Source: Gracilaria gracilis
Taxonomy: Eukaryota > Rhodophyta > Florideophyceae > Gracilariales > Gracilariaceae
Reading direction: 5' to 3'
NCBI GenBank assembly: GCA_030374805.1
Contig: JARGSG010000098.1
Location: 62,001-126,000 of the forward strand
DNA length: 64,000 bases
Of this stretch, positions 31,823-42,393 are shown in pieces. Within the stretch, counting starts at the first letter, position 1; every line of letters begins with the position of its first letter. The notes under the pieces were generated by a model. That model was not told where the DNA came from, made no database searches, and saw nothing but the letters and a program-made list of their open reading frames with translations. The position numbers were made by a program, and so were the translations under genes.

Positions 31823-32477
31823 GGCGTTGTGCAGGCGCGGACGACGGGCGGAGAACGTCCGGAACCGGAACGGAATCAAGGGGCGAGGAATGGGAGGAGC
31901 GGGCGAGCGGGAAAGAAGGGGTCAGGTTTTAGGGAGGACGGTGACGCCGGGGAAGCGGCGATAAGAGGGCGGCGGCTGGCCGCGCGACGGGAACACCTGC
32001 GGAGTGGTGCGCGGGGTGCGGGGCAGCGCGGCGGCGGGAAGGACGAGAGGGTCAGGGGCGGTGCCGCGACGCAGTTGAGTCGACGGCCGACGCCGCTTAG
32101 GCGACGCGCCGTCAAATAGTGGACGCGTGGCGACTGGCTGCATGCGGCGCACGCCGGCGCGTGGCTGGGGGGGGCGGGTGCCAGCCGTGCACGGTGGCGC
32201 GCTGTGCGTTGCGTCCACGTTGATTGACTGATTTTGTGCTTCGGCGCTGGCAATTCGTCAGTGCGCGCCATGCGCCGCTTTCGCGCCGCTGGACACGTGG
32301 GCGCTGTACAACGTGTGCAACGTGGACACCACCGCTGACACTTGCCGAGAGCTGCTGCTGCTGCTGCGGGAGGGTGCTGGCGTGTCGGCTTCGACAGCTG
32401 CTGGGTTCTCTCTCCTTTGTCGCTGCCGCTGCAATTGAAGTTGTTGGTCGCGCCTGTGTACGCTATACCGCTTCAAG
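31823..32477. promoter_or_regulatory. Shared GC-rich promoter between BFR1 and delta-COP
   Basis: The 655 bp between the two divergent start codons are very GC-rich, like a CpG-island promoter. No TATA box stands out near either start. CTG/CAG runs at 32350 make up a short triplet repeat. Confidence 0.4.
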
Positions 32478-34292
32478 ATGGTCGTTCTTAGCGCCGCAGT
32501 GACCACCAAGTCGGGAAAGCTGCTGCTTTCGCGGCAGTACCGCGAGATAAGTCGCATTCGAATCGAGGGGCTGCTTGCCAGTTTTCCAAAGTTGGTTGAC
32601 ACCGATCGCCAACACACGTACGTTGAGACCGACAGCGTTCGCTATGTATACCAGCCCGTGGAGACGCTGTATGTGTTGCTCATCACTACCAAGAACTCCA
32701 ATATCGTCGAGGATCTTGAGACGCTCAGACTGCTGAGCAAGATTCTGCCGGAGTTCTCGCCGCGTTATGGCGTCGTTGACGAGGAGTCCGTCATGGAGGC
32801 TGCGTTTGACATTATTTACTCCTTCGACGAGGTCATTGATTGGGGTGGACTGCGTAACAACGTCGACTTGCAGCAAATCGCCACCTTCAAGGAGATGTAC
32901 TCTCACGAGGAGAGGCTGGTCAAGATGATTCAAGAAAGCAAAATGGAGGAGGCCAAGCAGGAGCGCAAACGCAGAGAAGAAGAGATTCGACGTCAACGAA
33001 ACGATGGGAACGACCGCCTCGGCATGATCGGCAATGAGCTTGGTAGGATGTTGCAGGCTGGTGGTATGGGATCAATCGCTCAAGACTTGGGTCTTACTTC
33101 TTCTCAGAGCAAGGCTGCGGCCAATGCCGCCTACGCTGCCTCTGGCGGAATATCCTCCGACTCGTACGGGCAGCAGAATATGTCATCCATGGGCATGGGC
33201 GCCGGTATGGGCGGAGGCATGGGCGGAGGCATGGGCGGAGGCATGGGCGGAGGCATGGGCGGAGGCATGGGCGGCGGAATGGGAGGAATGTCAGGCATTG
33301 GTTCTAACATGGCCATGGGATCGAGCATGGGTATGGGTATGGGTATGGGAGTCTCGTCATCTTCTGCGTTTGGACGAAGCAATAACGCACCGCCGCCGGT
33401 GGCTGGCACGTCCGCGAAGAAGGGTATGTCTCTAGGAAAGGCCAAGAACCAAGACTCTTTATTCGAATCCTTGCGTGCAGAAGGAGAAGTGGTTGACGCG
33501 CCTGTTGCGCGCGTTAAAGGCGCTCATGCTGCTGCTGCTGCTGCCGCTGCCTACGTTCCACCTACACAGGCAGTACATCTGTCTACCGTTGAGAAGCTCA
33601 ACCTGACGGTGTCTCGCGATGGCGGAATCCAAAATATGGAAGTGAAGGGAGATCTGATGCTTAGAATAACTGACTCCACAAAGGCTGCGATTCGAATGCA
33701 AGTCGGTGTGGGAGATGCCGAATCGAAGGGTATTCAGTTCAGAACCCATCCAAATGTTGACAGAACTCTCTTCTCTACGCAAAAGCTGATAGGTCTCAAG
33801 GATCCCAACCGTCCATTCCCGACAGGGAATCCCCTTGGTGTGTTGCGCTGGCGTCTCGTATCCAAGGATGAAAGCATGGCACCACTGCTCATTAACTGTT
33901 GGCCAAGTGATAACGGGAGCGAATCTGTCGTTAACATCGAGTATGAGCTTGGAGCTAACAAAGAACTGAGGGATGTGGTTATTTCAATACCGATCGGCTC
34001 CAGCAGTCAACCGACCGTAAGCCAATGTGATGGAGAATTTGTATACAACGCGAGGTCTCAAAGTGTCGAGTGGCGTCTCGCAATTATCGATCAAAGCAAT
34101 TCTCAAGGATCTTTGGAGTTTTCCACTGGGGCTGTCGATGCGAATGCGTTCTTCCCAATCAATGTATCGTTCTCCAGCAAGAACACATATGCGCCAGTGA
34201 CGGTGGGTTCTGTCAGTTTAAACGCATCTGGAGCGCCTGTGGAGTATGGAACCGAGGTATCATTGATCCCAGACACATTCCGAATCGTGTAA
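32478..34292 (+). CDS. Coatomer subunit delta (delta-COP)
   Basis: Single exon, 604 residues, about 90 longer than usual. Residues 1-140 form the longin-like domain (V-V-L-S-A-A-V at the start, R-I-R-I-E-G-L, a Y-V-Y-Q-P core). A charged linker follows (155-185). Residues about 235-300 are a Met/Gly-rich insert built from a 12-bp tandem repeat, then a Ser/Pro and Ala-rich linker. The C-terminal 245 residues are the mu-homology domain, with K-V-E-like basic patches, P-N-R-P-F-P and a W-R-L box. Delta-COP belongs to the F-COP part of COPI, which coats Golgi-to-ER vesicles and binds Arf1 and cargo. The insert sits in the flexible link between domains, so function should survive. Confidence 0.95.
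   Translation: MVVLSAAVTTKSGKLLLSRQYREISRIRIEGLLASFPKLVDTDRQHTYVETDSVRYVYQPVETLYVLLITTKNSNIVEDLETLRLLSKILPEFSPRYGVVDEESVMEAAFDIIYSFDEVIDWGGLRNNVDLQQIATFKEMYSHEERLVKMIQESKMEEAKQERKRREEEIRRQRNDGNDRLGMIGNELGRMLQAGGMGSIAQDLGLTSSQSKAAANAAYAASGGISSDSYGQQNMSSMGMGAGMGGGMGGGMGGGMGGGMGGGMGGGMGGMSGIGSNMAMGSSMGMGMGMGVSSSSAFGRSNNAPPPVAGTSAKKGMSLGKAKNQDSLFESLRAEGEVVDAPVARVKGAHAAAAAAAAYVPPTQAVHLSTVEKLNLTVSRDGGIQNMEVKGDLMLRITDSTKAAIRMQVGVGDAESKGIQFRTHPNVDRTLFSTQKLIGLKDPNRPFPTGNPLGVLRWRLVSKDESMAPLLINCWPSDNGSESVVNIEYELGANKELRDVVISIPIGSSSQPTVSQCDGEFVYNARSQSVEWRLAIIDQSNSQGSLEFSTGAVDANAFFPINVSFSSKNTYAPVTVGSVSLNASGAPVEYGTEVSLIPDTFRIV
33207..33290 (+). repeat. 12-bp coding tandem repeat (Met-Gly-Gly-Gly)
   Basis: Five perfect ATGGGCGGAGGC units from 33207 and two diverged units. 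It lies in frame in delta-COP, so unit changes keep the frame. Confidence 0.9.
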
Positions 34293-35179
34293 GACCCGTG
34301 ATTTGTAAAAGGTTAGTGTCACATGTTGAGCTTAAACTAAACCCACCGTCCTATGAACGACTATGCGTACCGTCAGCATTCATGTGCCGCGAATTGAGTT
34401 TCTTTGAATCCAACTCCTCCTGGTAACATTGTTCATGAAACATCGTATAAAAGATTCGTCCACTTGATCATAGGCGGGTAGATACAATGCAGGTGGCGAG
34501 ATGTAATTTGCTATGAGCACATTAAGTTTTGGCTGCAAGCAACTGCACAAAGTTACGTGAAGAACTACCTAAATGTGAAGCACAAAGAAAGATGAGCGGA
34601 ATAAAAGAAATTCAGTGAGGAATCATTACGAGATACAAACGAAAGCAATCGCTGTTGAAAGGTAACAACAAATAATCTTTTTGAAGAACTTTACGCAAAC
34701 CACATAATAAGCCAGGCGTCTAAACTATCAGGTTACCACAATGAAACAGACACCGCCGTACTCCTAATTCATCCAAACAAAAGACACCGCAGAAACAGTT
34801 AACATTCCAGTACCATGCCAATCTAAGAGATTACTCAAAGATGGGAAGAAAACGAACCACAAGGCCATTGACAAAACTTTACCGTCGATTGCAGGGGCTT
34901 TGCAAGTAAGCCGTGCCTGTCGGTTCTCTTTGAAACCTTTCGAAGGAAATTGCTGGTGGCATGAAACTGCCACATCCAATTCCCTTCAATCGCCTCGCTA
35001 GACTGTTCTTCGATGACGGTTATATGCGTAAAACAATATCCAACGAAGCGAAGTTGACACAGGAGCCCGTGTCGAAAGGTACCCACTGACATGGACACAA
35101 AAAGTTGCGGTGGTAACATCAAATAGGAGCATACTGAGAACATCATGACTGTGAAAAACACATACAGAACGACTGCAAT
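34293..35179. other. Intergenic, no feature
   Basis: AT-rich, with only short chance frames on the minus strand (34764-35161). Confidence 0.4.
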
Positions 35180-35979
35180 TTAAATGTCGTCGATAGTTTC
35201 GAAATCGAAGACAACATCATTTTCATCTTCTCCTACATCTCCCTCGTTGGCTCCCTCATTAATCGTTGTAGTGTCCGGAATCTCGCCATATTTGATCAAA
35301 CTACGAGCCTCATCGGGGGAGTACTTGAGAATGATGTCGGCCTTGGCGTCTTGATAGTCCCTAAGACCTATGAGAACAATATCCTGAGCGTTAACCCAGA
35401 CCTTCTTCCGGAGCTTGCCACGGATATGACACAGACGTGTAGTTCCGTCGAAGCACTTGGCTTCACAACGGCCATTTCCCAACATTCGCGTTACTTGTGC
35501 GTACTCTGTATCATGGATAAGTTGAAACAAACGAAAGAGGTTAGTACTCTGTGCACATAGGACCTTGAGACAACACTTGTGGACGCTGTCACAATCCAAA
35601 CTGAGCACGTAAACCGAGTCTTGAAGAGACTGAGCGCCAAAGTGCAAGACACGCTTTGGTGTTTGTCTCCGTCTCATTCCAAGCGTGGAACCGTGCATAC
35701 TGCTCAGTAACGAGGAATACCAATCTCGAATCCTGTCCTCAGAGACCGAACAAGCGCAAGCGCAAGCCGACCATTCAGGCCATCAAACAGGACGTCTAAA
35801 TCTTCCTTGCAGCAGCATTCAAGAGCAGAATGATAACACTTGGACGAGGCGAAAAGTTTGGGATGAAGTGATAACGCACCTTGACCGTCTTCCTTGAAGA
35901 TGAGCTCGCGCTTGTCGTCGTCGTTGTCATTCTTTCCCCTACGCCTGTTCTTTCCTCCCTTTCCCTTATTCTTCGGCAT
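35180..35979 (-). CDS. EIF1A: Translation initiation factor eIF1A (one intron)
   Basis: Exon 1 runs from ATG at 35979 to 35880 (100 nt) and codes for M-P-K-N-K-G-K-G-G and the basic N-terminal tail to the E-D-G-Q box; exon 2 runs from 35505 to 35180 (326 nt). Spliced, this gives 141 residues. The GTGCGT donor at 35879 and CAG ending at 35506 bound a 374-nt intron, phase 1. The OB fold includes [24 protein letters not shown] and [10 protein letters not shown], all classic for eIF1A, and the acidic tail ends in D-D-I. eIF1A sits in the A site of the 40S subunit and steers scanning with eIF1. The large intron is odd in a gene-poor-intron window. Confidence 0.95.
35506..35879 (-). other. 374-nt intron of eIF1A
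   Basis: GTGCGT at its start, CAG at its end. It separates E-D-G-Q from E-Y-A-Q-V, the known junction of conserved blocks. It is the longest of the introns proposed in this window (58-64 nt for the others). Confidence 0.85.
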
Positions 35980-36427
35980 GCTGGAGTTGAAAGTGAAGCG
36001 CGTTCGCGGGTTCAAAAGCCTTCGTAAAGTCTTTCACGCGGAGAAAGATAGATGGTACAGGTAGCAGAAACTGGTCGAGTCGGTTGTAGCAGAAGTGGAG
36101 GCCTGGGTGTGGACGGGTGGCGCAAAGGCACGAAACAGAAATGCATGCAAGTCCAACGAGGGCAGCGGCGGCTCCTGCCTCGTCAGAATTTGATTGGACA
36201 AAACCAAAGCGTTGGCAGAATTCCTGACCTCTTTTGATCTTTGATCTAAATGAGAAACGCTGTGAGCCGATTCGGAACCGTGCTTACATCTGTAAGGTTC
36301 ACGGGACGACGCTCGGCGGCGAACGAAGCTTTGGTGTTCGACCAACTCCTCCAACATGCGCATGCGCGTCTATGACATTGACCCCCCCGCTCACCAAACT
36401 TGCTAGAAGACTCGGCAAGGCGAAAAG

Positions 36428-36490
36428 GTAAGTGAAGGAAGTTATTGCGTCCCTGTTCTTATCCGTTCCGCGTGTTCCTTCAATGTGCAG
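36428..36490 (+). other. Candidate 63-nt 5'UTR intron of uL13
   Basis: AAAG/GTAAGT at 36427-36433 and TGTGCAG ending at 36490 form strong splice signals 86 bases before the uL13 start codon. Ribosomal protein genes often have leader introns. An upstream short frame (ATG near 36374) would read through the junction and stop soon after. Confidence 0.5.
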
Positions 36491-36575
36491 ACTTTGAGAT
36501 CTGGCGCAATTCCGCACCAAATCGCATCAATATGTGCTAACAAACCGCCCGTCATCTACGATAGCTATTGCAAAT

Positions 36576-37172
36576 ATGTTTCAGAAGCGAGTCGTCATCG
36601 ATGGCAAGGGCCACCTCCTAGGCCGTCTAGCCTCCGTCATTGCGAAAGAACTTCTCAATGGACAAGAGATCGTCGTCGTGCGCTGCGAAGAAATTGACAT
36701 CTCTGGAACACGTCATCGCAACCGCAGGAACTTCCAGAACTACCTTCAGAAGCGCACCAACACCAACCCCAAATGGGGACCCTTCCATCATCGTGCGCCG
36801 CGTATGATTCTCACCAAGGCCATTCGCGGAATGCTTCCACGAAAGACGCACCGTGGTGAGCTTGCCATGGCCAGACTGAAGGCTTATGAAGGTATTCCGC
36901 CCACGTATGCGCAGGTGAAGAGAATGGTCGTTCCCAACGCTCTGCGTGCTACCCATTTGCGCACGAGCTCTAAGTACACTAACATTGGCGTTCTTGCGGG
37001 TGAAATGGGATGGAAGTATGGCCAACTCATCAGATCTCAGGAACAACAGCGAAAGATCAAGAGTGCTCAAGATTATGAACAGCGTAAGGAACTGGCTAAG
37101 CTTAAGAAGAAGGCGATTGAGAACGCTGATCTTTCGGACGTTACCCCCGTACTTGAAGCCTCTGGTTACTAG
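36576..37172 (+). CDS. RPL13A: 60S ribosomal protein uL13 (L13a/L16)
   Basis: Single coding exon of 198 residues, standard length for the family, from ATG at 36576 (reads M-F-Q-K-R-V-V-I-D). Diagnostic boxes: L-L-G-R-L-A-S near residue 15, R-G-M-L-P-R-K-T near residue 85 and Y-E-G-I-P-P-T-Y near residue 110, with the eukaryote-specific C-terminal helix rich in Lys and Glu. It binds 25S/28S rRNA near the tunnel exit side of the large subunit. It is divergent from eIF1A, so two translation genes flank the same 600-bp intergenic region, which could make shared regulation easy. The leader intron, if real, would be spliced before translation. Confidence 0.96.
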   Translation: MFQKRVVIDGKGHLLGRLASVIAKELLNGQEIVVVRCEEIDISGTRHRNRRNFQNYLQKRTNTNPKWGPFHHRAPRMILTKAIRGMLPRKTHRGELAMARLKAYEGIPPTYAQVKRMVVPNALRATHLRTSSKYTNIGVLAGEMGWKYGQLIRSQEQQRKIKSAQDYEQRKELAKLKKKAIENADLSDVTPVLEASGY

Positions 37173-38190
37173 TTGATTTCACTTTTTCTGTAAAGCACAA
37201 TATCGCTTTTTGAGTTCGGGTCGCCTGCACACTATCCTTGGTGATCATCATCAATATCTATTAGTGTCATATGAACCAAAAAGCTTCCGTTGCTAACCCC
37301 TTCGAGCTATTAGTAGTAGTATTAGATCTGTTTTCGTCTGGAAGATAACTCAATAGCTTCATTAACGAAAACAATTCCTTAGGTACCGATCAGATTAGCA
37401 ACGAGACCTCTCTATATGCTCCATGTACCTTAGTACTCACAATGTCTTCGACATCTTAAACTTTGTGACATCAGAGCATCATTGGTCACTCTCCAGAGAC
37501 TACTTTGTCCTTCGTTCCGACTTCGTCCCGGCTTTGTTCACGTGTCTCGTAACGGAGGTTTAGATGTAGACGCGCAACTATCATTGCACTTTTTGAAACA
37601 AGACAACATGAGAAGGACTTGTCATCAAAAAGGTTTGAAATCCGAGGCCCTACTGAGTTTTTGTACTTCGCTTAGCTAACAACCTCCGACACCTTGACCG
37701 GATGTCATTGAGAATGCTAGAACTGTGAGAGAATTCTCGTTAAGAAAATCTTCATTCGAGTATTGTTGAAATCACGAACGTAAAGTATTCAAAGACTTAG
37801 CCTTGAACGTTCTGCGGATAATCTGTTACCGCACATCAGACGACTCTGGACAGCTGAACCAACCACCATCATGGTGACCATGATGGCCTCAGGTTGAGAC
37901 AAGCAACTTGAACTTGGGTGTAGCGCTTCCCTGACGCTGAATAGCTCCGTACGCTGATGGCAAAAAGCTCTGTAGATATCTACCCTGATGCTACAGCAAT
38001 GCCCGTTGCAGCACACGGAGACGAGCATTTTTATTGAAAAACAAGCTGAACGGGCCAGAGGATGAGGGCTAACTTTCTAATTGCTGCGCGATAGTCGTTC
38101 GTCGTCTTCAATTCCCTCGCCTGTGACGGTAGGTTTGACGTTCACCTTCGTCCGAGCCTCTGAATTCCCCGTTAGCATGGATAGAAAGCT
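37173..38190. other. Intergenic; 21-nt palindrome
   Basis: No gene. A perfect palindrome with 10-bp arms CCATCATGGT lies at 37866-37886, centred on 37876, 305 bp upstream of the CobW-family start codon. Confidence 0.5.
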
Positions 38191-39297
38191 ATGAAGAACA
38201 GTCCTATGGAAAAATCTGTCTCCACGGCGGAGCAAACAGGTGTATCGGACACAAACAGGGTCGGTATCACCTTGGTTACGGGTCCTCTTGGAGCGGGTAA
38301 AAGCACTCTAATCCGCAGAATTCTGAGTGAGAACCACAATCTCAGAATCGTGGTTGTAGAAAACGAATTCGCCGACAACGCAACAGTGGAGCAAGCAATA
38401 GTCACTCAAGGTCTTGGTCTTGATGCCCTCGAAGGTTTTATTGAGCTTCCAAACGGATGCATATGCTGCGCAGCTCAGGATGATCTCACGGACGCATTGC
38501 AGAGACTTCTTGATAAGAAAAGGGGCAAATTTGACCACATACTTATAGAAGCAAGTGGGTTAGCGGATCCTGGGCCAGTGGTAGCATCGTTTTGGATTGA
38601 CGAAGGCTTGGATTCTGATTTGTATCTGGATGCAGTTGTTACAATAGTGGATTCCGTTAATCTTGATCGATGTTTGAGTACTAATTCAACACGTCTTTTG
38701 CTGAAGAAACAACTCGCCCTTGCAGACTTGGTGCTCCTGAACAAAGTTGACGTTCTAGACGCTCAGTCCGAAGATACAGGCTGTCAGAAATCTAACGAAG
38801 ATTCCATTACTTCGACGCTTCGAGAACAAGGCTGCGTCTCACAGATTATCCCAACTGTCAAATGTGATCTTGATTTGGCAAAACTGTTCAACATTAGAGC
38901 TTATGATCCGGAAGCTACTCAGCGGGACATCTTGGAGATCAACGCACCGGGTCACGCCGATCATGACGTGTTCAACTCGGTCACAATAGATTTCAATGAC
39001 ATAAATTTCGTCCCAGAGCGTCTCGATCGAGTACTTGGGAAGCTATTATGGGAAAGCGAGGAGACTGAAGAGGTAGAACGCAAAGGGCTAGAAATATGGC
39101 GAATGAAGGCGTTGATTGTTACCGAAGGTGAATCATGTAAGCGAATCTATCAATCCGTGCACACTTTGTTTGATTCGACAGAATCTGTGTTGAGAAGCGC
39201 AGATGATCCCACCAAAGAGTCAAGGTTTATTTTCATAGGAAGGAATCTGAATCCGGAGTTCCTCCGAAAAGAGCTGGAAAAGGCTTTTTCTAGCTAG
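38191..39297 (+). CDS. CobW/COG0523-family GTPase (putative metal chaperone)
   Basis: Intact single exon, 368 residues. The P-loop G-P-L-G-A-G-K-S-T is at residues 31-39, the metal-binding G-C-I-C-C at 89-93, a Walker-B-like E-A-S-G-L-A-D near 119, and the guanine box L-N-K-V-D near 185. The C-terminal third has the typical CobW_C part ending in F-I-G-R-N-L. Family members move zinc or another metal to target enzymes using GTP. The N-terminal Cys-Pro-Glu-Leu-Val-Pro motif of the eukaryotic ZNG1 proteins is not visible, so I do not use that name. The Cys pair would hold the metal. Confidence 0.92.
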   Translation: MKNSPMEKSVSTAEQTGVSDTNRVGITLVTGPLGAGKSTLIRRILSENHNLRIVVVENEFADNATVEQAIVTQGLGLDALEGFIELPNGCICCAAQDDLTDALQRLLDKKRGKFDHILIEASGLADPGPVVASFWIDEGLDSDLYLDAVVTIVDSVNLDRCLSTNSTRLLLKKQLALADLVLLNKVDVLDAQSEDTGCQKSNEDSITSTLREQGCVSQIIPTVKCDLDLAKLFNIRAYDPEATQRDILEINAPGHADHDVFNSVTIDFNDINFVPERLDRVLGKLLWESEETEEVERKGLEIWRMKALIVTEGESCKRIYQSVHTLFDSTESVLRSADDPTKESRFIFIGRNLNPEFLRKELEKAFSS

Positions 39298-40117
39298 GTC
39301 CTGGAGCAATTAACCAAGAAGGAGAACATTTTTCTAACCGAACTGGTTCCCAGTCTTTATTTGATTGCTCATGTAGCATTCTGATGAAACGAGAAATCGG
39401 GACCGGCAGCCGACAAGGATAGTTTCGTTTCACGACACCGCAGACTTCTGTAACCTTATGCATGTTGCTAACACAACGGAAAGACACCAGGTTCGATACC
39501 CTCGCAATGCCTTACCATGAGACTAACGCTGAAGCATGACCTTGGAGGATGAAATGCCGTTTGCTGCGATAAAAGGGGAGGACTGGAGCGTTAGAACGCA
39601 ACAGACTTCATCATAACCATTATGGTCATGAGCATGAGGATGGTCAAACTAACAAGTTACTGCTTGTCACCCCATGATTCAGATTGTGATATCTCTCACC
39701 AATTCGGGGAAGTCTACAGCTTTTCGTGGTATTATGTACAACAGTATGCCTAAGGCATTCTTGGGGTTTACCCAGTTGTAACTTTCAAATTATTACTGAG
39801 TTGCCTCGGGGGGTGTCGCAAGTGCACGGCGTTGTCTCGGAACCATGCTACTGTTGTCAAGAAACAGCCTGGCGAATGCACCAATAGCATCTAGGGGGAT
39901 TCATACAATGCCAACTGTGTTCATGAAGTACCGTCGGTAATGTCCGCGGTCACAATTCCTTGTTGAGGTCCTGGAATGAGTGCGCCCCAGGTCCAACTTG
40001 GTCTAGACTCTTGTGTCTTGCACGGAAGAGTTTCTCAGCCTACCTGCGCGCTGCACAATAGCTTCCATACACTCTATCAACGCTCTACATCAGTCTGTCT
40101 GCCTCGTCTCTTTCGAT
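39298..40117. other. Intergenic, no feature
   Basis: No gene, RNA or repeat that I can support. Confidence 0.4.
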
Positions 40118-41809
40118 ATGGATCTCATACACGCCGATAAACGAGTGCTTTGCTTCCCTGCAGGTCCGCTGTTACCAGGGTCGACCACAAGTGATACGCT
40201 TACCATAAGCAATGCCATCACAACTTTTGTTGCTTTCAAGGTGAAGGCTACAAATCCATATCGCTACATCGTGCGTCCCAGTATCGGTGTTATTCCGCCA
40301 CACTCTTCCTCCCAGATCGTCATTGACCTTCAGCCCACCTCTAAGCAACCGGAGCCTGGACCTTCAAGCGATAAATTTATGTTGAGCGTCGTCGAGGCGC
40401 CAGAACTTCAAGATGTAGAGTTGCCGAGCGACTTTTGGACTCATCATGAGCAGAACCACGCCACCAGATATGTGAAGTTCAATGTCAAATTTGTGCGAAA
40501 GCCTCCCACTTCTCCATCGCTGGCTCCGTCAGGACTATCTCTTACAGGAGCGGAAGCTGCAGTACGCAATGGGGGCCTAAGTCCGCTATCAACATCCCGT
40601 ACTTCTTCTCCACATCTGGGATCCCCTGACATATTTCACCCGTCCCTGCCACCGCTGAGCGACACAGCACCACCGCAACCACGTTTGGTATCACATCTCA
40701 TAGAAGTCGACAAACGAGTACTCCGCTTCCCCGCAGGTCGGCTAAAGTCTGGTTCCAGCCACAGTGATACTCTCGGTGGTAGCGCCAGTGATAATCTTAC
40801 CGTTAGCAACGTTACTACGACGTTTGTGGCTTTCAAGGTCAACACCACCAATCTGAACCGCTACATCGTGCGCCCCAATAAGGGGGTTATTCCACCACAT
40901 GGTTCGTCTCAGATCTCCATTGGTCTGCAGCCCGCCTCTAAGCCACCGAAGCCTGGACCCTCGAGGGACAAATTCATGGTAAATGTCATTGAAGCACACG
41001 AACTAACAGACGCGGAACTGCCACCAAATTTCTGGACTCATCACAAGCATTACGATTCCGTCAAAGGCATAAAGCTCGCGGTAGTGTTTTCGGGGCATCA
41101 ACCTTCCCTTCGATCGCCATTTAGTTCTGACACCCCCTCTCGTCCGAGGGGGAAGACCAGAACACCTGCAGTAACTGAAGATACGGCCGTTACTCGTCCC
41201 ACGAACTCAGCACCAATGGCATCCAGTGCACGGGACCACACGTCGACCTCACAGCGTTGGCTCGCGATGGGTATAGTCAATGTAGACAAACGCGTGTTGT
41301 CCTTTCCACTAGTCGCGCCAGGAGTCATTTCGGGCGAAGCGCTTACTATTTGCAATGCAACAGCTAAGCCGGTCGCATTCAAGGTGAAGGTCACCAATAC
41401 GCGTGAATACATCGTTCGCCCAGCTTTAGGTACCATTCCACCACACGACTCTTTCGAGCTGCTCATGGGCATGCGCGTGAACTCAGATCAAGCAGAGTCT
41501 GAGCGTCCAGCTGACAAGATGCTTCTGCAGGTAATCGAGGTACCAGAACTCATGGATTCAAACCAAGCGAGAGAGTTTTGGGCCCATCTTGAGGATCGCG
41601 AAGTTGAGAGCATCAAGTTGCCTATTCAGTTGGTGAGGCACACATGTTTTGGGGATGGAGAGAGGAACCTTGACCTGTCACAATCAAGATCGAACTCATA
41701 TGGACAGCAATACTTTGGTAGGCTGATGGAGAGGATGCTATGCTGTGTTAGAGGTAGACATAGTCATTCCAACTGCCCAACCTCTTTGGCGGCGGTCGAT
41801 AAACGTTGA
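40118..41809 (+). CDS. Protein with three tandem MSP (VAP-like) domains
   Basis: Single exon, 563 residues from the ATG at 40118, 45 bases upstream of the first domain core. Three copies of about 120 residues each (about 1-125, 190-320 and 390-530) begin D-K-R-V-L-x-F-P and contain F-K-V-K/N-x-T-N and Y-I-V-R-P, the marks of the MSP fold (VAP, major sperm protein), each ending in an E-x-x-E-L-x-D box and a W-A/T-H pair. Ser/Pro linkers separate them. VAPs are usually single-MSP proteins held in the ER by a C-terminal helix; no such membrane helix is seen here, only a basic Cys-Cys tail. FFAT-type partner binding is therefore possible but unproven. Confidence 0.85.
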   Translation: MDLIHADKRVLCFPAGPLLPGSTTSDTLTISNAITTFVAFKVKATNPYRYIVRPSIGVIPPHSSSQIVIDLQPTSKQPEPGPSSDKFMLSVVEAPELQDVELPSDFWTHHEQNHATRYVKFNVKFVRKPPTSPSLAPSGLSLTGAEAAVRNGGLSPLSTSRTSSPHLGSPDIFHPSLPPLSDTAPPQPRLVSHLIEVDKRVLRFPAGRLKSGSSHSDTLGGSASDNLTVSNVTTTFVAFKVNTTNLNRYIVRPNKGVIPPHGSSQISIGLQPASKPPKPGPSRDKFMVNVIEAHELTDAELPPNFWTHHKHYDSVKGIKLAVVFSGHQPSLRSPFSSDTPSRPRGKTRTPAVTEDTAVTRPTNSAPMASSARDHTSTSQRWLAMGIVNVDKRVLSFPLVAPGVISGEALTICNATAKPVAFKVKVTNTREYIVRPALGTIPPHDSFELLMGMRVNSDQAESERPADKMLLQVIEVPELMDSNQAREFWAHLEDREVESIKLPIQLVRHTCFGDGERNLDLSQSRSNSYGQQYFGRLMERMLCCVRGRHSHSNCPTSLAAVDKR

Positions 41810-42393
41810 CTTCCGAATTAATAGGAGAAAGAAAGCGGTAAGCGTCGATACCGAAACGCCAGCGGGCGTAAACATCAAAGAGGTTTAGAAGTCTATGCCG
41901 CCCGGAAAGTGTAGCACGGCTACTGATCGAGTTGCTGCGGTATAGTCCCCGTGACGCGGCCATTGCCCTAGAAAGAGAGAACTGCATTTATTGCACAGTA
42001 TTAGTTAGGTAGTTAGAACACCCAGGCGTACGAGGAACTGACGCATGCATTTCACACAAAGCCCTGCAGCATTAAGTGGCACAGTGTGCAAGGGAGCAAG
42101 ATTCTAGCTCAAACAGACTGAAAATGACGCAAACAGTGACATTAAACACGCGTAGCGGTACACCGTGCTATAGAAGCTGTAGAAGAATTTCCTGAGGAAA
42201 GAAAGCTTTGTTTAGACAAAGGTTTCCTTAATTCTAGGAATAGAAGAATTAAAGTCCACAAAGAGAGAGAGAGAGAGCGAGAAGAATGTACTGCCCTTGA
42301 TACAGTAACACCGTTGGACGGTTGGTAACGTTAGCCCTCTTACCCTCGGGTACTTCCAACGGTCCCAACGGTGTTAACGTTAGCCCTCTTACC

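Noticed and set aside
39480..39500. GGTTCGA word suggestive of a tRNA T-loop
   Set aside because: Flanks do not pair as a T-arm; no acceptor or anticodon arm found.
42262..42277. GA microsatellite as regulatory GAGA element
   Set aside because: Simple repeat with no neighbour gene start in range.
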